Positions 52,382 through 61,512 are shown, counted from the first letter of the stretch. The stretch: DNA of 64,000 nucleotides from an uncultured Sphingomonadaceae bacterium (GCA_947501695.1 CANMWO010000003.1:459001-523000); one strand, 5' to 3'. Made by a program: numbers and translations. The notes: generated by a model not told the origin, from the sequence alone.

Positions 52382-53026
52382 ATGACCGTTACAACCGAAT
52401 ATATCAAAACCAAACGCCAACAGTTTGCATCGCCAGGAGGCAGCCATGATCGCAATATCCGCTTGTTGCGGGTGTTGTTGCCACTCGGCGTGGGCGCTTT
52501 GGGAGCGCTATTGGCGCTGGCGCCATTTACAATGAGCGGAGAACTAAGCTTTGTTCTCGACAAGAATAGCGTCGATGTTGCGAAAGAGCGCATGCGCGTA
52601 ACCGAAGCTCTTTATCGCGGTGAAGATAGCCAAGGCCGTCCATTTTCGATCAAAGCAGGATCGGCGGTCCAGAAAAGTTCGCGTGAAGCGGTGGTCCAGT
52701 TGAAGGACCTTTCGGCGCGCATATTATTGAATGACGGACCAGCCCAGATCCGTGCCGGCGAAGGCCGCTATGATATGGACCGGGAAGATGTCAAAATACC
52801 GGGCGCAGTGCAGGTGGAAAGCGCAGGGGGCTATCGGCTGACAACGAATAATGTGACAGTTGATTTGAAAGGCCGAACATTGAAAAGTGACGCTCCGGTT
52901 GAAGGGCGTACTAATATTGGGACATTCCGGGCCGATAGCCTGAATGCGGATATGTCGGAACGCACGGTGACCCTGGACGGTAGCGCGAAGTTGCGTATCG
53001 TGCAAAACGGATTAAGAGGGCGATAG
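52382..53026 (+). CDS. lptC: LPS export ABC transporter periplasmic protein LptC
   Basis: Bitopic protein that passes LPS from the LptB2FG transporter to LptA. The 214-aa sequence has a single N-terminal membrane segment (about 26-50, LRVLLPLGVGALGALLALAPF) and a periplasmic beta-jellyroll that begins MSGELSFVLDKNSV. It is the first of lptC-lptA-lptB-rpoN; lptA starts directly after its stop codon, with GAGGG as ribosome binding site. Confidence 0.88.
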   Translation: MTVTTEYIKTKRQQFASPGGSHDRNIRLLRVLLPLGVGALGALLALAPFTMSGELSFVLDKNSVDVAKERMRVTEALYRGEDSQGRPFSIKAGSAVQKSSREAVVQLKDLSARILLNDGPAQIRAGEGRYDMDREDVKIPGAVQVESAGGYRLTTNNVTVDLKGRTLKSDAPVEGRTNIGTFRADSLNADMSERTVTLDGSAKLRIVQNGLRGR

Positions 53027-53575
53027 ATGAATAAAGGTTCTTTTCTTTCGGCCTCCATGGGCGCGGTGGTCGCGACTGCGATAGTCATTGCTTTTGCTGG
53101 GCCAGCACCTGCCCAGGTTTTTGGCGGCCATAACAGTAATGCCCCCGTGAATTTTGATGCTGGGCGGATCGAGGTTCAAGACCGGGCCGACCGTGTCGTG
53201 CTGTCGGGCGCTGTTCGGGTTGAGCAAGCTGGATTGGTTCTAAACTCTACCCGAATGACGGTTGCATATCGTAATACGGGCGGAGTTGAAGTGGACCGGA
53301 TTGATGCGTCAGGTGGTGTGACTATCCGCAAGGGTAGCGATACCGCTACAGGTAATGTTGCGATATATGACTTGAACCGCCGCCTTATTACCTTAGTTGG
53401 TAATGTCACGTTGACACAAGGAACTAACCGATTGTCCGGCGGCCGTGTGATTATCGACCTCACATCAGGTCGCTCGACTATAGACGGTCGTTCGGCGGGC
53501 GGGTCGGCGCCTGGCACGCAAAATTCCAACGGCCGTGTTTCGGGTACTTTTACGGTCCCTCAACGCAAAGAATAG
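53027..53575 (+). CDS. lptA: LPS transport periplasmic bridge protein LptA (OstA-like)
   Basis: Forms the head-to-tail bridge carrying LPS across the periplasm. The 182-aa protein has a signal peptide (ASMGAVVATAIVIAFAGPAPAQ, cleavage near residue 28) and an OstA-type beta jellyroll: NAPVNFDAGRIEVQDRADRVVLSGAVRVEQ, then DTATGNVAIYDLNRRLITLVGNVTLTQGTNRLSGGRVIIDL. The stop TAG of lptC is immediately followed by its ATG. The next gene lptB is 214 bp away, longer than in most relatives, and the gap contains a TTAACCAT site. Confidence 0.9.
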   Translation: MNKGSFLSASMGAVVATAIVIAFAGPAPAQVFGGHNSNAPVNFDAGRIEVQDRADRVVLSGAVRVEQAGLVLNSTRMTVAYRNTGGVEVDRIDASGGVTIRKGSDTATGNVAIYDLNRRLITLVGNVTLTQGTNRLSGGRVIIDLTSGRSTIDGRSAGGSAPGTQNSNGRVSGTFTVPQRKE

Positions 53576-53734
53576 ATGCAACCAGATCCTTAATGGATTT
53601 AATTTTTGGATCGGCTTGCTGTGTCGCTGCGCTGGCAAGTAAGCGTCAGCCTCATGTATTATCGCGCCAAAAAGAACCATTTTCGACCAATCATGCATAA
53701 AGCTTGCCAATTTCGAGTAAATTGGGCCATGTTG

Positions 53735-53742
53735 TTAACCAT
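53735..53742 (+). promoter_or_regulatory. TTAACCAT motif in the lptA-lptB gap
   Basis: TTAACCAT lies 47 bp before the lptB start, inside the 214-bp gap that follows lptA. A gap and a regulator-like site here suggest lptB-rpoN may have its own promoter in addition to read-through from lptC. Matching CtrA is an inference; no -35/-10 pair was identified with confidence. Confidence 0.3.
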
Positions 53743-53789
53743 TACACAATCTTATCGGGTACAAATAGGGCCAGAGTTAAAGGACTGAG

Positions 53790-54584
53790 ATGAACGAAAC
53801 GACCACATTTGATGCGGCTGTGATGACCGATCAGGCTTCTGCTATGGCGAGTGATGCCATGGAACATGGCCTCGCTGTTGTGTCTATCGCGAAAAGCTAT
53901 GACAAGCGTTCAGTATTGTCGGATGTATCACTGTCTGTCGGTCGCGGGGAAGTGGTCGGCCTCTTAGGACCCAATGGTGCTGGCAAGACGACATGTTTTT
54001 ATTCTGTGATGGGATTGGTGCGCCCCGATGCTGGCCGGATCATGCTCGATGGTGAAGATATTACGCCGCTTCCGATGTATCGCCGAGCCATATTGGGCCT
54101 CGGTTATTTACCTCAGGAGACATCAATTTTTCGCGGGATGACGGTTGAACAGAATATCCTCGCCGTTCTTGAAATGGTTGAGAGTGACCAAGCTATTCGC
54201 GCTGAAGCACTCGACCGTTTGCTCGACGAATTCGGTTTGACCAAATTGCGCAGTTCTCCGGCCATGGCATTGTCAGGTGGTGAACGTCGCCGTTGTGAAA
54301 TTGCGCGCGCATTGGCGGCCAATCCGTCGATCATATTGCTTGATGAGCCGTTTGCCGGGATTGATCCGATTTCGATTTCCGATATTCGGGATCTTGTGGT
54401 CCAATTGAAGAATCGCGGCATCGGCGTTCTGATAACTGATCATAATGTCCGCGAAACGCTCGATATTGTGGACCGCGCCTGCATCATTTATGATGGCCAA
54501 GTCCTGTTTGCTGGCAGTCCCGAAGCATTGGTCAAAGATGAAAATGTCCGGCGGCTATATTTAGGCGAGGGCTTTGCATTGTGA
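53790..54584 (+). CDS. lptB: LPS export ABC transporter ATPase LptB
   Basis: Cytoplasmic ATPase that powers LPS extraction through LptFG. The 264-aa protein has Walker A GPNGAGKTTCF, signature LSGGERRRCEIARAL, Walker B IILLDEPFAGID and the H-loop LITDHNVRE. It carries an N-terminal extension of about 25 residues compared with E. coli LptB (MNETTTFDAAVMTDQASAMAS), so the true start may be a later Met. AAAGGA lies 7 bp before ATG 53790, which supports the listed start. rpoN follows 34 bp later. Confidence 0.93.
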   Translation: MNETTTFDAAVMTDQASAMASDAMEHGLAVVSIAKSYDKRSVLSDVSLSVGRGEVVGLLGPNGAGKTTCFYSVMGLVRPDAGRIMLDGEDITPLPMYRRAILGLGYLPQETSIFRGMTVEQNILAVLEMVESDQAIRAEALDRLLDEFGLTKLRSSPAMALSGGERRRCEIARALAANPSIILLDEPFAGIDPISISDIRDLVVQLKNRGIGVLITDHNVRETLDIVDRACIIYDGQVLFAGSPEALVKDENVRRLYLGEGFAL

Positions 54585-54618
54585 TTAGGCACCAAAAAAT
54601 TAGGAGACGGCCAGAATA

Positions 54619-56142
54619 ATGGCTTTGGGGCCCCGTCTTGACCTGAGGCAAAGCCAATCGCTGGTGATGACGCCGCAATTGCAGCAGGCGATCAAGCTGC
54701 TGGCGTTGTCTAATCTTGAACTTGAAACCTATATTGCCGAAGAGATTGAGAAAAATCCGTTGCTCGATACCGGCGAGCTCAGTGCCGAACCGAAGAGTGA
54801 CGACGGCGGTGAAAATGGCGCTGACCTTCCCCCGGAACCGGGTTCACAAGGCAGCGATGAGATTTTATCTTCTGGTCCAGCTGAAGCTGAATCCCCGCTC
54901 GATATGGCAGGAGATGCAGACCAATTCTCGAACAATAGCCTAAGCGAAAGCGATGGCGCATTGGACGGAGGCCTTGGTTTGAATGGCACGGCTTCCTCGG
55001 GCAGCGGTGCTGTTGGCGGCGAGGCGCCTGATTTTGAGAATATGCTGGTCGCGGAAACGACGCTGGCCGAACATTTGATGGAACAAGCGGGCGCGATATT
55101 ATCGGGCACGGATTTGTTCATTGCCCAGCATCTGATCGACCAGATTGATGAATGCGGTTATTTGCAGGCCGATCTGCTGGAATTTGCACATCGGCTGGGC
55201 GTGCAGCTGGATGATGTGAAACGTATATTGGTTGAGGTTCAAAGCCTCGAGCCGGTGGGCGTAGGTGCTCGGGATCTGGCAGAATGTCTGGCGCTGCAGG
55301 CGAAGGAAGCGGATCGCTATGATCCGGCTATGGCGCGGCTGATTGATAATCTCGAGCTGCTAGCCAAGGGCGCTTTGCCGCAGCTCAAACGCATGTGCGG
55401 TGTGGATGATGAAGATCTGATGGATATGATATCAGAGATCCGGGCCTATGATCCTAAGCCCGGTTGCAAAATTGGCGGGGGCGATGTGCAGGCGGTTGTC
55501 CCGGATATATTCATTGCAGAGCGCGGCGGTAAATGGCTCATTGAAGTGAATAGCGCGACGCTGCCGAAGGTACTGGTGAACCGCACTTATTTCACGGAAC
55601 TGAAAGACGGAGCGCAGGATAAGGCATCGAAGGAATGGCTGAATGATTGTCTCGCCGACGCCAGCTGGCTGGTCAAAGCGCTCGATCAGCGGCAACGCAC
55701 GATCGTCAAAGTAGCCACCGAAATCGTGAAGCAACAAGAAAATTTCTTTCGCGAAGGCGTTGAGCATCTGCGCCCGCTAACGCTCAAAAATGTGGCGGAC
55801 AAGATTGAGATGCATGAATCGACCGTGAGCCGGGTAACATCCAACAAATATCTCTCCTGTTCTCGGGGTACATTTGAACTCAAATATTTCTTCACCAGCG
55901 GTATCCAGTCATCCACCGGCGGCGAAGCAGCGTCAGCGGAAGCGGTAAAGAGTCATATCAAGGCGCTGATCGACAATGAGGATCCCAAGAAGATACTCTC
56001 CGACGACAAGCTGGTTGCGCTGCTCAAAGACAAAGGCTTCGATATCGCGCGCCGGACGGTAGCGAAATATCGCGAAGCGCTTGGCCTTGGCAGTTCGGTG
56101 CAGCGGCGCCGGCAAAAGGCGCTTGAGGGCAAGGCGGCCTAA
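54619..56142 (+). CDS. rpoN: RNA polymerase sigma-54 factor
   Basis: Alternative sigma factor for -24/-12 promoters, active only with AAA+ enhancer-binding proteins. The 507-aa protein has the activator-interacting region I (LDLRQSQSLVMTPQLQQAIKLLALSNLELETYI), an acidic region II (about 60-135), the core-binding region, the HTH (MHESTVSRVTSNKYLSC) and the RpoN box ARRTVAKYREALG that reads the -24 element. It is coupled to lptB. The window also holds a sigma-54 activator (61776) and a matching -24/-12 promoter (63862). Confidence 0.95.
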   Translation: MALGPRLDLRQSQSLVMTPQLQQAIKLLALSNLELETYIAEEIEKNPLLDTGELSAEPKSDDGGENGADLPPEPGSQGSDEILSSGPAEAESPLDMAGDADQFSNNSLSESDGALDGGLGLNGTASSGSGAVGGEAPDFENMLVAETTLAEHLMEQAGAILSGTDLFIAQHLIDQIDECGYLQADLLEFAHRLGVQLDDVKRILVEVQSLEPVGVGARDLAECLALQAKEADRYDPAMARLIDNLELLAKGALPQLKRMCGVDDEDLMDMISEIRAYDPKPGCKIGGGDVQAVVPDIFIAERGGKWLIEVNSATLPKVLVNRTYFTELKDGAQDKASKEWLNDCLADASWLVKALDQRQRTIVKVATEIVKQQENFFREGVEHLRPLTLKNVADKIEMHESTVSRVTSNKYLSCSRGTFELKYFFTSGIQSSTGGEAASAEAVKSHIKALIDNEDPKKILSDDKLVALLKDKGFDIARRTVAKYREALGLGSSVQRRRQKALEGKAA

Positions 56143-56666
56143 CTGGCCCCAATCTCTTTCCGCAACACCGCAAATTCCAGTTCCTGCGTCTTCGGCAGAC
56201 CGTAGCGTGGATCGTCGAGCGGGAAGGGACGCCGCTCGCCGGTCAGCGCATATCCCCGCCGTTCATAATAAGCGATCAGATCAGCACGCTGGCGGATGAC
56301 GGTCATTTCAATCGCCTCAGCCCGCCAGTTTTCGGCAACATATTGTTCCGACTTGTCCAGCAATTTTTTACCCAGTCCACCCGCTTGCCGGTCTGGATCG
56401 ACCGTCAGCAGCCCGAGATAGGCCAGCCCTGTTTTGACGCGCACCAGTTGCACACAACCGGCAAGATTAGCGCCTTCCATCGCGAGCAGGATGACTTGAT
56501 TCTGATCGGCCAAAATCTCGCGCAGAGCTTCCAGATCAGTTCGCTGGCCGCCCAGCAAATCCGCTTCATGGGTCCAGCCGCGCTTGGCGCTGTCCCCGCG
56601 ATAGGCGCTTTCGATTAACCTGTGCAGGGCCGCAATGTCCTGCTGTGTCGCTGCTCGTATGATCAT
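56139..56666 (-). CDS. GNAT-family N-acetyltransferase
   Basis: 175 aa from ATG 56666 with GAGAAG just upstream (a GTG at 56681 would add five). The acetyl-CoA binding region is GLLTVDPDRQAGGLGKKLLDKSEQYVAENW, with the Q/RxxGxG/A motif as RQAGGLGK, and the C-terminal YERRGYALTGERRPFPLDDPRYG is typical of small-molecule acetyltransferases. Substrate unknown. It overlaps the rpoN stop by 4 bp on the other strand. Confidence 0.86.
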   Translation of the reverse strand: MIIRAATQQDIAALHRLIESAYRGDSAKRGWTHEADLLGGQRTDLEALREILADQNQVILLAMEGANLAGCVQLVRVKTGLAYLGLLTVDPDRQAGGLGKKLLDKSEQYVAENWRAEAIEMTVIRQRADLIAYYERRGYALTGERRPFPLDDPRYGLPKTQELEFAVLRKEIGAS

Positions 56667-56684
56667 ATCTTCTCGCGCCACCGT

Positions 56685-56897
56685 TCAGCTTCCGTCTGCC
56701 AGCCGAACGCCTTCGGCCTCGATCTGATCGCTTCCGATCAACGTCCCGGTGACGATGACCCGCTTTTCCACTTCATCTATCGGTGTACGCAGCAATTCTA
56801 GGCGATAGCGCTGGCCATCATCGGATTGCAGCACAAAACCGGTACCATCACGGACCAACAGTCCGGCATATTCGCTGTCGCTCGAAATTTCTTTCAT
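56685..56897 (-). CDS. DUF5818 domain protein
   Basis: Small 70-aa protein from ATG 56897 (MKEISSDSEYAGLLVRDGTGFVLQSDDGQRYRLELL), likely an OB-fold-like beta barrel. The start overlaps the SDR gene stop by one base (TGATG), so it is probably translated from the same mRNA. Family of short sphingomonad proteins; function unknown. A longer frame to 56933 would run into the SDR gene. Confidence 0.72.
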   Translation of the reverse strand: MKEISSDSEYAGLLVRDGTGFVLQSDDGQRYRLELLRTPIDEVEKRVIVTGTLIGSDQIEAEGVRLADGS

Positions 56898-57868
56898 CAG
56901 GCCTCTGCGAGTAAGGTCTCGCTTAGATCCCAAAGCCGCTCGGCGCTCTCTTCTTCGGTAATATGCGGGGCGCAGTGGAGATAGGGTGGGCTGTCCTCAC
57001 CCACCAATTGCGCAACATCGCAATCCTCGCAATAGACGCCGTGCTTGTCATTCAGCAGCGGCGATGTCGCGGCCCACAGGCTGGTCGTACAGCCTTGCGC
57101 CGGAGTCTTGAAAATCGCGGCAACATTCTTGTTGAGCTCGCCATTCTCGTCAATCCAGCCCAGTTCAATCTGTTCTTCCTTGGGCAAATGACGCTGGAGC
57201 GGCGTCAATATACCGCCCGGATGGACAGAAAAAGCGCGCCCGCCAAAACCAGCCATGCGGCGGCTGAGACCATTGGCGAACAGAGCGTTGGCGCTCTTTG
57301 CCTGTGCATAAGCGACCCATTTATGATAGTCGTTGTTCTCGAACTGGATATCATCCCACAATATTCCGTTGCGCTTATGAGCAACAGAAGACAGCGCCAC
57401 CACACGCGGCGCTTCGGCTTTTTCGAGCAGGGGCATCACGCCTTTGGTCAGAGCAAAATGGCCCATATGATTGACACCAAATTGGCTTTCCCAACCGGGG
57501 CCCACACGCTCTAAGGGGCAGGCCATTATCCCGGCATTGTTGATCAACAGATCCAGCTGACTCAGGCTGCCGCCCATGGCATCGGTAAATTTCCGCACCG
57601 AAGCAATGTCCGACAAATCCATGGTTGCGGAAGACACATTGCCTTCCACATCGGACAGATTATCTGCCGCTTTGGCTTCATCGCGCACCGGAACGATCAC
57701 CTTCGCGCCTTTGGCTGCAAGCGCCCGCGTGGTTTCGAGACCAATGCCGGAATAGCCGCCGGTGACAATCGCGATCTTGTCTGTCAAATCAATGTCAGCC
57801 AGCACGTCTTGCGGTTCGCTCTTGGCTGGAAAGCCGGAACCGAGTGGTTTCTGATCTGCTGCCGCCAT
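56897..57868 (-). CDS. Short-chain dehydrogenase/reductase
   Basis: 323-aa NAD(P)-dependent oxidoreductase. The Rossmann motif is VTGGYSGIGLETTRALA (35-51), followed by LLINNAGIMAC and the active-site YAQAKSAN (YxxxK). It belongs to the WW-domain-oxidoreductase/retinol-dehydrogenase-like group with an extended C-terminus (about 240-323) containing YCEDCDVA. Substrate not assignable. It lies downstream of alanine dehydrogenase after 14 bp, on the same strand. Confidence 0.88.
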   Translation of the reverse strand: MAAADQKPLGSGFPAKSEPQDVLADIDLTDKIAIVTGGYSGIGLETTRALAAKGAKVIVPVRDEAKAADNLSDVEGNVSSATMDLSDIASVRKFTDAMGGSLSQLDLLINNAGIMACPLERVGPGWESQFGVNHMGHFALTKGVMPLLEKAEAPRVVALSSVAHKRNGILWDDIQFENNDYHKWVAYAQAKSANALFANGLSRRMAGFGGRAFSVHPGGILTPLQRHLPKEEQIELGWIDENGELNKNVAAIFKTPAQGCTTSLWAATSPLLNDKHGVYCEDCDVAQLVGEDSPPYLHCAPHITEEESAERLWDLSETLLAEA

Positions 57869-57882
57869 ATCGAAAAATCCTT

Positions 57883-59007
57883 CTATTCGGGTTTATGTCC
57901 CACAATCTCTGACACAGGCATATAATCATAGCCCAAATCTTCGGCCACCGCGCGATAGGTGACATGGCCGTTCCATACGTTCAGCCCCTCGGCGAGATGG
58001 ATATCGTCGCGCAAGGCCGCTTCCCAACCCTTGTTGGCAATGGCCAGCGCGTGGGGCAGGGTGACGTTGTTGAGCGCATAGGTCGATGTCCGCGATACCG
58101 CGCCCGGCATATTGGCGACGCAATAATGAACCACATCATCGACAACATAGGTCGGGTCCTGATGGGTCGTCGCCTTGGATGTTTCAAAACAGCCGCCTTG
58201 ATCAATCGCCACATCGGCAAGCACCGAGCCGGGCCGCATGGTCGAAAGCATCTCGCGAGTTACCAGCTTGGGCGCTTCGGCACCGGGGATGAGCACCGCG
58301 CCGATAACCAGATCGGCCTCGGCGACACATTCAGCGAGATTGGCTTTGTTCGAGAAACGTGTTTTCGCGCGCGCCTCAAAATAATTGCCAAGGCTTTCGA
58401 GTACATCGGGATTGCGATCAAGAATAGTCACATCCGCGCCCAGACCGGCCGCCATTTGCGCGGCGTTAAACCCGACGACACCGCCGCCGATGACAGTCAC
58501 TTTGCCCGGCGAAACGCCCGGCACGCCGCCGAGCAATATGCCGCGGCCACCATGGGCTTTTTCAAGCGCGGTGGCACCGGCTTGAATCGACATGCGTCCA
58601 GCGACTTGGCTCATCGGTTTGAGTAGCGGCAGGCCACCGGACCCGGTGACGGTTTCATAGGCAATGCAGGTCGCTTTGGATTTGACGAGATCAGCGGTCT
58701 GATCCGGATCGGGCGCGAGGTGAAGATAGGTGAACAAAATCTGTCCCTCGCGCAGCATTGCGCGCTCGGCGGCCTGCGGTTCTTTAACCTTCACGACCAT
58801 GTCGCATTTTTCAAATATGTCTGATGCAAGACTAGCGATAGTCGCCCCGGCCGCTTCATATTCGCTATCGTCTGCGCCAATGCCAAGACCTGCGCCGGTT
58901 TCGACCAGCACATCATGGCCATGAGCGGATAGTTCCCGCACTGATTCCGGCGTCAGCCCGACGCGATATTCATGGTTTTTCACTTCTTTCGGGGTACCGA
59001 CGCGCAT
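57883..59007 (-). CDS. ald: Alanine dehydrogenase
   Basis: NAD-dependent oxidative deamination of alanine to pyruvate. 374 aa from ATG 59007 ([40 protein letters not shown]), preceded by AGGAG 8 bp upstream; the frame opening at 59043 adds 12 residues. Further marks are VKVKEPQ with the substrate lysine, TYLHLAPD with the active His, the nucleotide loop [27 protein letters not shown], and [21 protein letters not shown]. It is followed by the SDR gene. Confidence 0.94.
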   Translation of the reverse strand: MRVGTPKEVKNHEYRVGLTPESVRELSAHGHDVLVETGAGLGIGADDSEYEAAGATIASLASDIFEKCDMVVKVKEPQAAERAMLREGQILFTYLHLAPDPDQTADLVKSKATCIAYETVTGSGGLPLLKPMSQVAGRMSIQAGATALEKAHGGRGILLGGVPGVSPGKVTVIGGGVVGFNAAQMAAGLGADVTILDRNPDVLESLGNYFEARAKTRFSNKANLAECVAEADLVIGAVLIPGAEAPKLVTREMLSTMRPGSVLADVAIDQGGCFETSKATTHQDPTYVVDDVVHYCVANMPGAVSRTSTYALNNVTLPHALAIANKGWEAALRDDIHLAEGLNVWNGHVTYRAVAEDLGYDYMPVSEIVGHKPE

Positions 59008-59095
59008 GGGGAGGCTCCTGTTTTTGTCGATTCTTATCCTCATCCATTATCAGCAAAATATGATATGTGCGAGTGGCTTGCGTAATATAATTACA

Positions 59096-60079
59096 CTATT
59101 CAGCAATTTTCCGTATCGGCACGGGAACGGTGCAAATATTGCCATAACCGCCATGGGCCTCAATATATTGCAGCAGCGACGGGCTATAGCTGGCAAGATA
59201 TTCATAGCGCGGCTGATCCGCGACCGGCAGTTCACTAGCGAGCCGGACCGACGTGATCGTTATGTGCTGAGACTTGTCGGCATAAAACCCGCCGGCTGCG
59301 GTCCCGAGCGGCAGGTTGGTGACATGTTCGATCCCGTCAATCACCCGCCCGACCATGCCAAAGGTCATATCGAGACTGCGCGCCGCTTCGCCCGTAATGA
59401 TCGAGATTTCCGCACCTGTGCCGGCATCGGGTGGATCATAATGGGCCGGCGATAGCGACCCGCGGCAGGTGATCGGAAAGGCTTTGCCATCTTTGGTCCC
59501 AATCGGCCAGCCCGCGCCAAAGCCGACTTTGCTGCCATAGCTTTCATAGATCATCTTCATCAGCGGCCGGATTTCCGTGCCCTGATATTCATTGCTATAA
59601 GCAACCGCTGCATCCAGCGCGGCTTGGTCCGTAGCGCGCTTTGCACCGAGCGCCGCGTTAAAATAGTCGCTTTCCGGCACTGTCTCGAGATTTTTCGGGA
59701 CCTTTTTATTGTCGGGATTTCCGCCAAATTGGGTGACGAAATCCTTGGAGACGCGGTATATTTTCGTGCCATCCCACCAGCGCTGGGCGGCAAATTTACG
59801 GACATTGCGGACATGCGCGCCGGACATTTGCGCGGGGATCAGTTGGATCACCGTCTGGCGGGGGTTTCCTTCGGTATCATCGGGCAGGGTGAAAATCATC
59901 AGGTCGCTCACCGGGATGGGGAGCCAGTGATCGGCGGGCGCAGCGGAGAGCACTTGTTCCGGTGTGGGCGGTGGCGCTGCTTCCTCAGGCACTTCATCCT
60001 GCGCGTGGGCGGGCAGGGCTATCAGCGCCCATCCGGCGAGCAAAAGAAAGAGGCACTTTGTGCTGTAAAAGGGTCTCAT
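59096..60079 (-). CDS. Exported cyclophilin-type peptidylprolyl isomerase (paralog 1)
   Basis: Periplasmic proline isomerase of the cyclophilin fold. 327 aa from ATG 60079, with AGGAA 9 bp upstream, and a signal peptide ending near AHAQ (residue 27). Core motifs include WWDGTKIYRVSKDFVTQFGGNPDN (the FxxQxGD region), GWPIGTKDGKAFPITCRGSL, GTGAEISIITGEAARSLDMTFGMVGRVIDGIEHVTNLPLG. The second half has an unusual extra region around residues 130-200 relative to a bare cyclophilin. A paralog lies next to it. Confidence 0.85.
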   Translation of the reverse strand: MRPFYSTKCLFLLLAGWALIALPAHAQDEVPEEAAPPPTPEQVLSAAPADHWLPIPVSDLMIFTLPDDTEGNPRQTVIQLIPAQMSGAHVRNVRKFAAQRWWDGTKIYRVSKDFVTQFGGNPDNKKVPKNLETVPESDYFNAALGAKRATDQAALDAAVAYSNEYQGTEIRPLMKMIYESYGSKVGFGAGWPIGTKDGKAFPITCRGSLSPAHYDPPDAGTGAEISIITGEAARSLDMTFGMVGRVIDGIEHVTNLPLGTAAGGFYADKSQHITITSVRLASELPVADQPRYEYLASYSPSLLQYIEAHGGYGNICTVPVPIRKIAE

Positions 60080-60097
60080 CTCAAGCAGTTCCTTTTT

Positions 60098-60228
60098 CAA
60101 AGTTCACACAATTCGCAGTCTGATATTCGCGCTTATTCTCTGACTGTCCATGGGTAACAGGGGAACGAATATCAGCCCAAGGGTGATCATGATCCGGTCG
60201 ATCCATAGTGCCAAAGTTCACACAATTC
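60098..60228. repeat. Pair of identical 17-bp direct repeats in the cyclophilin intergenic region
   Basis: CAAAGTTCACACAATTC occurs at 60098-60114 and again at 60212-60228, both in the 277-bp region between the two cyclophilin genes. A degenerate third copy (CAAAATTCACAC) lies around 60329. The first copy sits just upstream of the paralog 1 start. These could be protein sites or remnants of a duplication; no role is known. Confidence 0.9.
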
Positions 60229-60356
60229 ACACCCCAATGATGACCGGCTAGCAAGAAACAGTCTGGAGCAAGAGGTGCAGCAATCGGCATAACCAGAATT
60301 TATCGTTTTCGCCTGCTGTAGGAAAGGCAAAATTCACACGCCCCCGCCAGCGCGAT

Positions 60357-61406
60357 TCACTCCGCCTTCACCCGCCGCACCGGGACCGGAATATTGCAAA
60401 TATCCGCGCCGCCTGCCGGTTTGATAAAAAAAGGATCACGGCGATTGGCGCGGGCATCGGCATATTGGGCAAAGGCTTTGCTATCAGTGCTGAGATATTC
60501 AAACTGGGGCTGCTCTGTTGCGGGCAGGGCCGTGCCCAGTCGGACCGACTGTATCGGCACGCGTTTCTTGGGATCGGCATAAAAGCCCAGTTGTCCCTTG
60601 CCACGCGGCAGGCTGGAGAGATGTTCGATACCTTCTATAATCCGCCCGACCACCGCGATATTGCGATCGAGATGGCGTGGCGCATGACCGATGACGGTAT
60701 AGAGTTCTGCGCCACTACCGGTGTTGGGGGAGAGGTTGCGGCCTACGCCGACCATGCCGTAGCAGTGGACGGGCCAAAAATTCCTTCTTCTTGCGACCGG
60801 CCATCCCGAATAAAAGCCAAATCCTACACTATATGAATCTCTGTTAAAGGAATTAACGACAAGTCTGTTATGTACCTCGTCTATTGTAGCTGCGCCTCGT
60901 GACGCTAAAACGCTATCCACATTGAACCAGAACTTACGATATGATCGCCAAATTCGACCAGATCCTTCTGGCTTGTTTGCGATGACATACTCACTCTCCG
61001 GCACCTCAACCAAACCCTCCGGCAAAGCCTTCTGCTCGGTCTCCCCCGATTCCGGATTGTCGTACCCCGCATCGCCCCATTGCACGACATAATTATCCTG
61101 CACCCGGTTGATGCTGGTGCCATCCCAGAATTTGGCGGCGGCGAGTTTACGGATATTGCCGATCCAGCCTTGTGAGAAAGGCGGCGGCATCAATTGTATG
61201 ACCACGCGGCGTGCTTCACCCTTTGCATCGGGTGCCAGATCCATGACCAGCAGATCGCTGGCCGCTATGGCTTGCCAGTCATTCGCCGGGGCCGCATCGA
61301 CTATCGCATTGGGGCTGGGATATTCCTGTTTTGGCGGCTCTTGCGCCGAAAGTGGAGTTAGTGTGAATAACGCAGCGAATGGCGCGATCAGGATATTTTT
61401 TCTCAT
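60357..61406 (-). CDS. Exported cyclophilin-type peptidylprolyl isomerase (paralog 2)
   Basis: 349-aa paralog of the neighbouring gene with a signal peptide (MRKNILIAPFAALFTLTPLSAQ). Shared core includes KFWDGTSINRVQDNYVVQWGDAGYDNPES, NTGSGAELYTVIGHAPRHLDRNIAVVGRIIEGIEHLSSLPRG and RVPIQSVRLG. The central section (about residues 149-209, bases 60780-60960) is visibly richer in A and T, uses different codons, and aligns poorly with paralog 1. This suggests a recombined or fast-evolving insert. It probably helps periplasmic or outer-membrane protein folding. Confidence 0.84.
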   Translation of the reverse strand: MRKNILIAPFAALFTLTPLSAQEPPKQEYPSPNAIVDAAPANDWQAIAASDLLVMDLAPDAKGEARRVVIQLMPPPFSQGWIGNIRKLAAAKFWDGTSINRVQDNYVVQWGDAGYDNPESGETEQKALPEGLVEVPESEYVIANKPEGSGRIWRSYRKFWFNVDSVLASRGAATIDEVHNRLVVNSFNRDSYSVGFGFYSGWPVARRRNFWPVHCYGMVGVGRNLSPNTGSGAELYTVIGHAPRHLDRNIAVVGRIIEGIEHLSSLPRGKGQLGFYADPKKRVPIQSVRLGTALPATEQPQFEYLSTDSKAFAQYADARANRRDPFFIKPAGGADICNIPVPVRRVKAE

Positions 61407-61512
61407 CTGCGCACCCTAACCATCATCAAGCTCTTGCGAAAGAGCGTTTCGCGCCCTAGGGGAGGCGGCGCTGTCAGAGTTTCGAACCACTTATGATTCT
61501 GATCAGCATTGC

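Noticed and set aside
57964-58626. 220-aa frame opposite alanine dehydrogenase
   Set aside because: Antisense to ald, rich in Arg and His as expected from a reverse-read coding strand; no gene evidence.
60081-60290. 69-aa minus frame between the cyclophilins with repeated NCVNF
   Set aside because: The repeat in the protein only reflects the 17-bp direct repeat; no ribosome binding site or homology was recognised.
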